This document shows positions 17,204 to 24,969 of a stretch of DNA of 64,000 nt, piece after piece. The stretch lies in NCBI GenBank assembly GCA_927797885.1, contig OV696605.1:1-64000 (forward strand), given 5' to 3'. Within the stretch, counting starts at the first letter, position 1. Every line of letters starts with the position of its first letter. The notes under the pieces were generated by a model, which searched no databases, had not been told where the DNA came from, and saw only the letters and a program-made list of their open reading frames with translations. The stretch is from Gloeomargaritales cyanobacterium VI4D9. Its GTDB lineage: Bacteria; Cyanobacteriota; Cyanobacteriia; Gloeomargaritales; Gloeomargaritaceae. The position numbers and the translations under genes are program-made.

Positions 17204-18118
17204 ATGCAGCAACAAGACCGTTTCCGTGGGTGTCTTCTCGGTCTTGCCGTTGGGGATGCTATCGGCACTACCGTTGAGTTTCGCCCACGGGGAAGCTTTA
17301 CACCGCTGACGGATATGGTCGGTGGAGGTCCATTCCATCTCCGTGCAGGCCAGTGGACTGATGATACTTCCATGGCGCTTTGCCTGGCAACCAGCCTTGT
17401 TGAGTGCAACGGGTTCGACGCTCATGATCAAATGAGGCGTTATTGCAAGTGAGCCGAGACGGGTTACTTGAGCAGCACTGGGACATGTTTCGACATAGGT
17501 TCTACGACCGCCTCTGCATTGCGCAGGTTTCGCCAGACAGGAAACCCCTTTGCCGGGTCAAGCGATCCGCGCTCAGCCGGCAATGGATGCATTATGCGGT
17601 TAGCGCCGATTCCCATGTTCTTCTTCCCGGACCTGGGAGCGGCAGAACGATTTGCAGCGGAGAGTTCCCGAATTACTCACGGTGCGGCGGAATGCCTAGA
17701 CGCTTGTCGTCTTTTGGCGCGGATCATTTGTCGGGCATTATCTGGCAGCTCAAAGGATGAGGTTGCCCTGGGTGACAGCCAGACATTCGTGGGGGCCGAG
17801 AAGATCGTTGCGATTGCCCGTGGAGCCTACCGTCAAAAGCCGGAAGATGAGATTCGCGGCTCCGGGTATGTGGTGGACAGTCTGGAAGCGGCGATGTGGT
17901 GTTTCGTTCGTTCCCACAGTTTTGAGGAAGCGGTCCTCATGGCGGCAAATCTGGGCGACGATGCCGACACAACCGCTACGGTATGTGGGCAAGTGGCAGG
18001 AGCGTACTATGGTGTACAAGGAATTCCTGTCGCCTGGCTAGAACGGCTTGCGTTACATTTGGAGATTACGGAGCTCGCTGACCGGCTGTACAGCGCGAGC
18101 AAGAAGAGAGCGGGCTAA
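17204..18118 (+). pseudogene. ADP-ribosylglycohydrolase with an in-frame stop
   Basis: ADP-ribosylglycohydrolase family (DraG/ARH-like), which removes ADP-ribose from proteins or other targets. The frame is continuous from the ATG at 17204 to 18118 except for a TGA at 17450-17452, where the family usually has tryptophan (YCKW), so a single TGG-to-TGA change fits. Metal-site motifs are intact: [30 protein letters not shown], and NLGDDADTTATVCGQ near the C-terminus. The start lies 17 bases after the attC core with a GGGAGA site, typical of a cassette gene. GC-rich, unlike the Argonaute cassette. Confidence 0.85.
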
Positions 18119-18177
18119 CCCGCCGCTCCAGCCGACGCCGCCTTCGGCGGGCGCGGCTGAGCGGCAAACCGTTATGC
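18113..18177 (+). other. attC recombination site of the glycohydrolase cassette
   Basis: 65 bp from GGCTAAC to GTTATGC. The arms CCGCCGCTC and GAGCGGC flank an inner GC-rich stem. This short, GC-rich type resembles attC sites of gammaproteobacterial environmental integrons. The stop codon of the preceding gene lies inside the left core. Confidence 0.82.
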
Positions 18178-18253
18178 TGCAAGTCCTGCGTGAAGACAGC
18201 AGCCTCAAAGTATCTGTTAGCATTCAAGACTAAGAGTTTCTGAGAATTTGTTC

Positions 18254-18265
18254 TGACTTAAGTCA
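18254..18265. promoter_or_regulatory. Perfect palindrome resembling a CRP/FNR-type site
   Basis: TGACTTAAGTCA, a perfect 12-base palindrome with TGAC-N4-GTCA half-sites, about 190 bases upstream of the DUF3386 gene. The spacing fits the CRP/FNR family; the regulator is not known and the match may be chance. Confidence 0.35.
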
Positions 18266-18421
18266 AAGCATTTCACTGGAGTGTCACCTATCCCAGAAAG
18301 GGTAATTGTTCAGAACCCATGCAACAGAGCAATGGGCTGGGATTGCGCTCGAAAATCTGCCTATAAATATTAAAAAAAACCTGAAATTCAAGGGTCAGCC
18401 ATCAGGCTCCACTAGGATGTA

Positions 18422-18440
18422 ATTAAGAATAATTCTCATT
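18422..18440. promoter_or_regulatory. Candidate Fur box
   Basis: The reverse complement reads AATGAGAATTATTCTTAAT, close to the classic 19-base iron box built from AATGAGAAT-type arms. It lies immediately before the ribosome binding site of the gene at 18453, so a bound repressor would block that transcript. Iron control is an inference. Confidence 0.5.
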
Positions 18441-18452
18441 AAAGGAGGAGTT

Positions 18453-19091
18453 ATGACAACCCTACAACAAGCCACAGCTCAAGAGCTGTTCAAGGAAGCA
18501 TTTGAGAATCGCTACACCTGGGACAAGGATTTTCCTGGCTATAGAGCTGAGATCACCTACTTTCCCAAGGAAGATGAAGGTGATGTATCCTTCTCAGGCA
18601 TTGTGAGCATTGACCGAAACATGAAAATTGATGTGGTGAGTATCGAGGAGGAGGCAATCCGTCAAACAGTACGAGAGCAGATGTGGGAAATTATGGTGCA
18701 TCGCGTTCGTCATTCTTTTGATGAAGAACATGGTGCGCATACCTTTGCTTATGGAGAACCGCCAGCACCTGATGTTGTTGAAGTTCTCGTTGGCGGACCA
18801 TCTGCAACCGATCGCTATTGGGTCAAAGATAAGCACATTCAAATGGTGCATCGTCACTTTACCAATCGAGCAGTTAGAATTTTGGTTCAGGAGTTTGATG
18901 ACACAGGCGAAGGCTACCTACCCATGCACTACACTGCTGAGTACCACAGTTTAGAGAGTGGGGAAAGACTGGGAGCGAAACTGACCTATGAAGATCGCCA
19001 CCAAAAGCTAGGTTGCTACTGGCTCCTCGTAGAGCGGAGAATCTGGGAAGAGCAAGGTGGAGAAAAAAGTTCATCTCCTCATCTCTTCTGA
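18453..19091 (+). CDS. DUF3386 family protein
   Basis: 212 aa, soluble, no signal peptide. It matches the cyanobacterial DUF3386 family in length and layout: N-terminal AQELFKEAFENRYTWDKDFPGY, then DDTGEGYLPMHYTAEYH and the C-terminal LVERRIWEE. Function unknown. It has a very strong AAAGGAGGAG ribosome binding site and a Fur-box-like sequence directly upstream. It is followed by a methyltransferase, cupin and YwiC-like gene on the same strand, after a 159-base gap. Confidence 0.75.
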   Translation: MTTLQQATAQELFKEAFENRYTWDKDFPGYRAEITYFPKEDEGDVSFSGIVSIDRNMKIDVVSIEEEAIRQTVREQMWEIMVHRVRHSFDEEHGAHTFAYGEPPAPDVVEVLVGGPSATDRYWVKDKHIQMVHRHFTNRAVRILVQEFDDTGEGYLPMHYTAEYHSLESGERLGAKLTYEDRHQKLGCYWLLVERRIWEEQGGEKSSSPHLF

Positions 19092-19250
19092 TTTTCCGAT
19101 CTGGAATCTTTAAACACCTAGGGCACCGATTCCATGCTTCTGCTCTGTCGCTATGAGCATCTCAACTTGTGGGAACTTTAGCTACTGAAAGCAATGAAAT
19201 GCTTATAGCTTCCTCAAAATCACGGACTATAGCAATTTTTGGAGGTACCC

Positions 19251-20027
19251 ATGCCTAAGTTGGATTTGAAAAATGCTCCTGGTCACCAGGTGCTGGCTGC
19301 AGCAGGTAAAAAAGCACTTCGCCCTGGAGGTTTTGGGGCGACTGACCAGCTCTTAACGTTTGCCAACTTTCAACCAAGAGAAACGGTTTTAGAGCTTGCG
19401 GCAAGTTTTGGCGATACCGCTATTAGATTAGCAAAACAATATGGAGTACGTGTTACTGGTATAGAGAAAAATCCCGACAGCGTTGCGCGTGCTCAAGTCA
19501 ATGTTGCTACGGCGGGGTTAACCCAACAGGTGCAAATTATTCAAGGCGACATCTTTCACCTAGAACAAATCTCAGAGCAGTTTGACTATGTTTTGGCTGA
19601 AGCCATTTTGACTATGCAAACGGACGCAGGAAAAGCCAAGATTCTGAGGGGAATTTATGATCGCCTCAAGCCAGGTGGTCGGTTTCTTAGTCACGAACTA
19701 CGAGTTGAAGGTGCTAATGCTGATACCATTCGCCGTGAATTATCGGCTACGATTCGCGTCAACGCCGCACCCTTGTCCCAAGATGGCTGGATAAGGCTTG
19801 TTGAAGAAGCAGGGTTTGTTGTTGAAAGTTATGACATTGGATCGATGACCCTGCTCAACCCCAGTCGTATTGCTCAAGAAGAAGGGGTGCAGACACTCCT
19901 GACGATCGCCTGGAATATGTTCACTCGACCAACTATCCGACAGCGTATCCTTTCTATGCGAGAGACCTTTGTTTGCTACCATAGCGACCTTGGTTACATT
20001 GTATTGACAGCAAGAAAGGGAAATTGA
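19251..20027 (+). CDS. SAM-dependent methyltransferase
   Basis: 258 aa class I Rossmann methyltransferase. Motif I is TVLELAASFGDTAIRLA, the acidic residue after it is in VTGIEKN, and motif III is LKPGGRFLSHEL. The substrate is unknown. The N-terminal APGHQVLAAAGKKALRPGG block is found in a group of cyanobacterial methyltransferases. The ATG at 19251 follows GGAGG by five bases. The cupin gene starts at the base after its stop codon, so the two are translated together. Confidence 0.82.
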   Translation: MPKLDLKNAPGHQVLAAAGKKALRPGGFGATDQLLTFANFQPRETVLELAASFGDTAIRLAKQYGVRVTGIEKNPDSVARAQVNVATAGLTQQVQIIQGDIFHLEQISEQFDYVLAEAILTMQTDAGKAKILRGIYDRLKPGGRFLSHELRVEGANADTIRRELSATIRVNAAPLSQDGWIRLVEEAGFVVESYDIGSMTLLNPSRIAQEEGVQTLLTIAWNMFTRPTIRQRILSMRETFVCYHSDLGYIVLTARKGN

Positions 20028-20372
20028 ATGATGTCTATCGCTCTTATTTCTCCTGAAACCACTTTTCTGCAATTGAAAGATCATCTCGTTTATCCAGAAG
20101 CGGGTGTACTGAGCAAAGTGATCTGGAAAAGTGAAGTATGCCAATACAGCTTGTTTTGTCTGGTTGCAAACACGGAAATTTCAGAACACACTTCCACTCG
20201 TCATGCTACAGTGCAGGTGATAGAAGGGACTGGTTCACTGACGCTAAACAGCGAACAGATTCCGCTGACCCCAGGCGTATTTATCTTTATGGAAGCCAAT
20301 GCTCCCCATTCCTTAGTGGCGACCTCCAATTTGGCTTTTGTACTAACGCTATCGAGTGTAAGCCAATCATGA
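20028..20372 (+). CDS. Small cupin-domain protein
   Basis: 114 aa single cupin barrel. The metal-site motif is seen as EHTSTRHATVQVIEGTGSL and the second cupin motif as PGVFIFMEANAPHSLVA, which contains the usual histidine. The role is unknown; in this operon it may sense or bind a small ligand. Two start codons are in tandem (20028 and 20031). Its stop overlaps the start of the next gene (ATGA). Confidence 0.8.
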   Translation: MMSIALISPETTFLQLKDHLVYPEAGVLSKVIWKSEVCQYSLFCLVANTEISEHTSTRHATVQVIEGTGSLTLNSEQIPLTPGVFIFMEANAPHSLVATSNLAFVLTLSSVSQS

Positions 20373-21169
20373 CTACAGCTACTTCCCAACAGTTCGCTCC
20401 TCCTGGCAAGTCTTGGTATGTACCCACTTTTTCCCCAGAACATGGCGTTTATGTGGTGTTGTTGGTGTCCTTTCTCACGGGTGCCGCTGCTACCCAGCAA
20501 TGGACTTGGACAACGACTCTGGCACTCATGTGTGCCTTTGCGGGGTTTCAAGCTGAGCATCCCCTGACGCTCCAGATTAAGCAACGCCGAAGCTGGAAAC
20601 CGCGATTTTTGGTGTGGGGAGGGTTGTATGCAGGCATTGCTTTAGGTATTGCAGGGTATCTATCCTTGCAAAGGCCAATGTTGCTTTGGTTATATCTGGG
20701 AGCGATCGCAGCTTTTCTGGTTGATAGCGTGGCGGTGCTTTACCGCAGACAAAAATCAATTTGGAATGAATTGGTTACCTTTGCGGCTGTATGTTTAGCG
20801 GCTCCCTTGGCGGCGATCGCCACAACAGGAACAGCACCGATTACGCTGTTGGGCTTATGGCTCCTGAATACCCTGTTTTTCAGTAGCGCCATTTTCACAG
20901 TGAAATTGCGTAAACCCAAGACCCAATCACCAGTCCTTAATCTAGTTTATCATGGCACTGCCACGCTGATAGTCTTGGGCTTATGGTATGTTGGATGGCT
21001 GACTGGATTAACGGCGATTGCCTTTGGTGTCGTGTTGCTCAAGTTTGGGTTCATTCTTTGGCAATTAGAATGGTATAAAACGACTGATATTGAGAATGTA
21101 GCCTTTCTGGAAACCTTCTCCGCTATTTTGTTTTTGATCCTAATTGCGATATGTTGCCAGCCCTGGTAG
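20369..21169 (+). CDS. YwiC-like membrane protein
   Basis: 266 aa with seven to eight hydrophobic spans and the N-terminal PTFSPEHGVYVVLLVSFLTG typical of the YwiC-like family (PxEHG motif). Function unknown; in Bacillus ywiC lies beside fnr and narK, which hints at a link to nitrogen oxides or low oxygen. It carries two HIP1 octamers (20702, 20813). Its last residues (CCQPW) are encoded by TGTTGCCAGCCCTGG, which looks like the start of an ORF-less cassette, so the C-terminus may have been replaced during cassette insertion. Confidence 0.78.
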   Translation: MTTATSQQFAPPGKSWYVPTFSPEHGVYVVLLVSFLTGAAATQQWTWTTTLALMCAFAGFQAEHPLTLQIKQRRSWKPRFLVWGGLYAGIALGIAGYLSLQRPMLLWLYLGAIAAFLVDSVAVLYRRQKSIWNELVTFAAVCLAAPLAAIATTGTAPITLLGLWLLNTLFFSSAIFTVKLRKPKTQSPVLNLVYHGTATLIVLGLWYVGWLTGLTAIAFGVVLLKFGFILWQLEWYKTTDIENVAFLETFSAILFLILIAICCQPW

Positions 21170-21250
21170 ATTGCGGGTGATTGGGTCAAAGGATCCCTGG
21201 AGGGCTGGTCACTGAGGCTCCGGGTAGATCTCGGTAGAGAGAGTCGCCCA

Positions 21251-21337
21251 ACATAACAAGTCACTGCACCCGACCTTGGGGTAGATTGTTGGCTGGGATC
21301 CCAGATTTAGAGTGGCGGGTGAGTTCAGCCGATCATG
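21251..21337 (+). other. Damaged attC site at the array's right edge
   Basis: The left core ACATAAC, the arm AGTCACTGCACCCGACC and the right arm GTGGCGGGTGAGTTCAGCC belong to the 86-bp family. The right core reads GATCATG instead of GTTATGT: homology stops right after the G at which integron integrases cut. It is joined there to the inside of a tnpB gene. Confidence 0.65.
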
Positions 21338-22216
21338 CGCTCTGATCTGCCTAAGTGGGTAAAGGATGCACCATGTCATATCAGACAGAATGCGATCATA
21401 GAAGCGTGGGAAGCATTTGGCAAAAGCCCACAAGCCAAATTTCGCAGTGCGAGGTCTCCTTCCCATACATTGCAATTCAACAACACTAATTTCAGCAACG
21501 GAACGTGGTATCCACGATTGACGAAAGGTTTGTTGTTTAGTGCAACGGAGGACATTCCATCTTCCTGTGAATACGGAACAGAGTTGATACGGGTGAAAGA
21601 CCGCTGGTATGCGATTTTTCCAGAGCCCGTCAATGTGCAGTGTACGTTAGCTGAGGGGGTGATTGCTCTTGACCCTGGGGTAAGAACGTTTTTAACAGGG
21701 TTTGACGGGGATAGTTTTGTAGAATTGGGCAAGGGTGATTTTGGTCGAATCACCCGCTTGTGCCAATCCTTGGACAGCCTCATATCTAGGATGTCTAAGG
21801 TGAATGCCAGACGCAGACGTAGGATGCGGATGGCTGCTTTTCGACTGCGACAGAAAATCAGGAACTTGATAGACGAGTGCCACCGGAAGGTAGTAGCGTT
21901 CCTAACGGATAACTACCGGGTGATCTTTCTGCCAACTTTCGAGTCTGCCGACAGCCAAAGCAAAGCGGAAAATCGGTAGTAAGACGGCTAGGGCGATGCT
22001 GACTGGGCACACTATCGGTTCAAAAGGTTCTTGAGGTTTGTAGCGCAGAAGAAAAACGTGACGGTGGTAGAAGTTTCTGAAGCCTATACCAGCCAAACCT
22101 GCACCAAGTGCGGGCATATCCATTCTGGTTTAGGCGGTCATCGGGTGTTCCGATGCCCAGTATGTAAACATCGTCTGCCACGGGATTGGAATGGTTATGT
22201 ATACTCCATATCGTAA
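21335..22216 (+). pseudogene. tnpB: IS605-family TnpB remnant
   Basis: RNA-guided nuclease TnpB of an IS200/IS605 element, inactivated. The N-terminal region is missing and the sequence begins MRSDLPKWVKDAPCHIRQ at the attC junction. Seen: RuvC-I ALDPGVRTF, RuvC-II VIFLPTFES, zinc finger CTKCGHIH...CPVC, and RuvC-III-like LPRDWNG. The frame shifts twice, near 21965 and near 22003: the middle piece RKIGSKTARAML and the following WAHYRFKRF are each in another frame. After RDWNG the family sequence stops, next to the Tn554-like operon. Confidence 0.85.
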
Positions 22217-22244
22217 AAGTCTTGTATAGCCTAAAGAATAGTCT

Positions 22245-23165
22245 CTATCTTCCACGACGTAGCCCCTTTTGATGCTCTCTAGCCTCCCTCCAGGGCATGA
22301 CTTGATAGCCCTCAGAACGGCTCTTATCCACGACCTTGACCAAAGGCTCCGTTCCCATCGTGCTTAGGTAGCGGCGGGGGATGTCAAGGCAGAATCCCTG
22401 AGCAATGGCCTCAGCGTACCAGCGGTCAAACTCATCCATCTCAGGTACGGGTGCCTCCAAGGGTACATTCGGTTCCGCCCCATCTCGAATCATCTGTAGG
22501 AGGCAACCCGCAGGGTTCTCCACCACATGTTGCGAGCGGTACTGTTCAAAGGCTGCAATCGCCAGCATGACCTTTTCGGGCTTGTGTTGTTTAATCTCAC
22601 ACTGGAGGCGCACACCTAGCTTTACACCCAAAGTTTCCAGCTTCTGTACAATGTCTGGATCAATGTCTGAGGCGGTGCTGGGGGCTACCGCTTGGAGTGC
22701 CACAACCTTGGAGGTGGGGCGAGGTTCAGTGAACTGCCGCAACAACTCCCGCAAGCGTTCTATCTCATCGCGTAACTCGAAGACCTCAGCGACATGCCCT
22801 CGGTACTGTTCGTTCTGGCGTTTTAGCTCTTGAATCTCAGCCTCTAGCTCCTTGATGCGCTTACGGGCAACCTCATGCAGGGTCTTGAGGCTGTAAGACC
22901 CAGGCTCAGGCTCTGGTGGTAAAGGCGCAAGCTGCCGGGATTGTTCCTCGCGGAGGGACTGAATGTAGTCCTTGACCTCCGGCCATTTGTAGAGATAGCT
23001 GATAGAGACTTGCGCCACACGAGCAACCGCTGTAAAGGTGATAGGTTTACCCTGTTGTTGGAGCGCCCGTACCGCCGCAAACACCTGCTGCTGCTTCTGC
23101 TCTTTGCGGTGCTGTTGTGCCTGGCGGAGCGTTTCCGTCTGCTTCTCACGATTGGCTCTAACCAT
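22245..23165 (-). CDS. TnpC-like protein of a Tn554-type element
   Basis: 306 aa. The N-terminus is a basic helix followed by a helix-turn-helix (ITFTAVARVAQVSISYLYKW), then a long coiled coil (about 95-145, ARKRIKELEAEIQELKRQNEQ). This is the layout of the DUF6262/TnpC accessory proteins found behind the two large recombinases of Tn554-type transposons. It is the last gene of a four-gene operon, its start overlapping the previous gene by 8 bases. Confidence 0.75.
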   Translation of the reverse strand: MVRANREKQTETLRQAQQHRKEQKQQQVFAAVRALQQQGKPITFTAVARVAQVSISYLYKWPEVKDYIQSLREEQSRQLAPLPPEPEPGSYSLKTLHEVARKRIKELEAEIQELKRQNEQYRGHVAEVFELRDEIERLRELLRQFTEPRPTSKVVALQAVAPSTASDIDPDIVQKLETLGVKLGVRLQCEIKQHKPEKVMLAIAAFEQYRSQHVVENPAGCLLQMIRDGAEPNVPLEAPVPEMDEFDRWYAEAIAQGFCLDIPRRYLSTMGTEPLVKVVDKSRSEGYQVMPWREAREHQKGLRRGR

Positions 23166-24969
23166 TGGCCACCTCCCTGAGTTGTGGTAGCCACTGCTTC
23201 ATCGCTTCCACAGTCGCTTTAGCCTCCTCGTAGGCCAGCTCCGCGCCTGCCATCTGTGCTTGTTCCATACGCTGTACTTCGTTTTGGTACTGCCGCTCGT
23301 AAAGGGACAGCTTGCCAGTGCTGGGTCGGAAACTACTACAGCCGTAGCACTTGGGGTAAAGGTTGTGAGGGCAGGGGGTCTTGGGGTCAAGGGCGCAATG
23401 GCCGTAGACCGTAAGACGCGGGTTTATCTCAATGTCTAACTCGTGGGCTTTAGGGTTTTTCAGCAGGCTCTCGGGCAGGGATTGCCAGGGCAGGAACTTG
23501 TTGTCGGGGTTAAGAAGTAGCTCTTGGAAGGGGAGGTCAGCCGTTGCAACCTGCTCACGAGTGGGTGGGGCGTAGTGCTGAAAGGTTGTTGTGCTGGAAA
23601 CGTGGTCGGCGTAGAGCTGAGCTGCTTCTATCCCGTGCTTGACCCGTATCTCTTGGAGGCGACTAGGGCGGGTGATTCGACCCGTGAAGTGGGGCTGTTG
23701 TCCGTTGCTGTCGCGGATGTCCTCTGCTTCAATGAGGTAGCGAATCGCTCGTACCATTGGGTTATCATCAGCGTCCGGCTTAGGTGGTTCTGGGAGAGGT
23801 TTAATGCTTATGAATTTGGGGTAAGAGTCCTTTCTGAAAGACCTGAAGTGGCAGAACAAGTAATTGTAGTTTGTGCCTAGAGTCTCCTGTATCCAGGTTT
23901 GTTGGGCTTCGATTGTGCGCCGGATTTCCCGTGTAGCAGGTAACCGATGCCAACGCTTGGTTTTCTGCTGAAAGAAACGGATGTACCACTTACCGTTTTC
24001 CTCAACGAGGCAGTCGAATTGCATCTGGCAGACATCACCAGGCCGAGCAGCCGTATACTCCTGTATTAAGTAATGCCTTGCTAGTGGCTCAGGTAGTTTG
24101 TGCAGGTGTGTCTTGATAGCAGAACGAGTGGGTTCATCCAACCATACGGGGTCATCATGGCGGATTTTAGGTAAGTCTCTTCGTTTGACTAAGGTTTCAG
24201 CCTCAAGTCCAGCCCAACTCAAAAACTCCTTCAGTAAATAGAGTTTTGTGTATACTGTCTGCCCCTTCATGCCTTTCCAAACATCAATCAGGCTCAGAAT
24301 ATCACTACGCTTGATGTCTTGCAGTGATGAACATTTTCTTTGCTTAAGCACTTCGCCCAACTGTCCCAGCACAGCACGGATGGCACGGATTTGGGATGTT
24401 GAAGAATACACTTGAGCTTTGAGTAGGTAGTGTAAATACTGTTTTGCCTGCAAGCAGAACCAATCAGGTTCAATGCCATCGAAGGTAAGGAGTCGGTTGT
24501 AGGGTCTGTCGTAGAAGTGCCGTAAGTCCCAGGTACTAGCGTCAAAGTCAAAAGGAAGCAGTTCTTGCGACTTCTGCCTACCCTGCCAGCTTGTTTGAGC
24601 GTTACATGAAGGCTTAAAAATTGTATTGCAATAGCGACATCTGCCGTACCCTAAATCGTTACATTTGTAAATCCATCCCCTTTGACCTCTTGGACCAATG
24701 CCAGTACAAAGAGGGTTAGGGCATTCCAAGTCTGCTTGATAGTTGTAGATGTAAGTAGGATTTTCACATGAAAGGAAAGTGTGCTGACTGCAGGAGTCGC
24801 ATCCAAGACGGACACCATTACTATGAACTGAGAAATAAGCCTTAGTAAGTCTTCCTTGATTGCACTGTGGGCAGGTAAACTCGCCTTTGTAGTCTTGAAG
24901 CCAATTCACTTCAAGAATCCCGTTGAGTGTTTGATGCCTTGAAATTGGTAGGTGTTTACGCTGACTCAT
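23158..24969 (-). CDS. TnpB-like tyrosine recombinase of a Tn554-type element
   Basis: 603 aa. The N-terminus has zinc-ribbon-like pairs (CPQC, CDSC, CRYC), and a catalytic-domain core follows: arginine in TAARPGDVCQM and a C-terminal DHVSSTTTFQHYAP that supplies the late His and nucleophile Tyr. The usual HxxR box is not recognisable; RITRPSRLQEIR stands in its place. A cysteine cluster (CPHNLYPKCYGC) follows. It overlaps the neighbours by 14 and 8 bases. It probably acts with the two other recombinases. Confidence 0.78.
   Translation of the reverse strand: MSQRKHLPISRHQTLNGILEVNWLQDYKGEFTCPQCNQGRLTKAYFSVHSNGVRLGCDSCSQHTFLSCENPTYIYNYQADLECPNPLCTGIGPRGQRGWIYKCNDLGYGRCRYCNTIFKPSCNAQTSWQGRQKSQELLPFDFDASTWDLRHFYDRPYNRLLTFDGIEPDWFCLQAKQYLHYLLKAQVYSSTSQIRAIRAVLGQLGEVLKQRKCSSLQDIKRSDILSLIDVWKGMKGQTVYTKLYLLKEFLSWAGLEAETLVKRRDLPKIRHDDPVWLDEPTRSAIKTHLHKLPEPLARHYLIQEYTAARPGDVCQMQFDCLVEENGKWYIRFFQQKTKRWHRLPATREIRRTIEAQQTWIQETLGTNYNYLFCHFRSFRKDSYPKFISIKPLPEPPKPDADDNPMVRAIRYLIEAEDIRDSNGQQPHFTGRITRPSRLQEIRVKHGIEAAQLYADHVSSTTTFQHYAPPTREQVATADLPFQELLLNPDNKFLPWQSLPESLLKNPKAHELDIEINPRLTVYGHCALDPKTPCPHNLYPKCYGCSSFRPSTGKLSLYERQYQNEVQRMEQAQMAGAELAYEEAKATVEAMKQWLPQLREVANG

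Noticed and set aside
9640-18177. CRISPR array
   Set aside because: The repeats are about 86 bp, imperfectly palindromic, separated by gene-sized and variable spacers, and end in integron core sites; no cas genes are present.
20138-20368. N-terminal extension of the YwiC-like gene
   Set aside because: It is the cupin gene read in another frame; the ATG at 20369 overlaps the cupin stop and begins at the family N-terminus.
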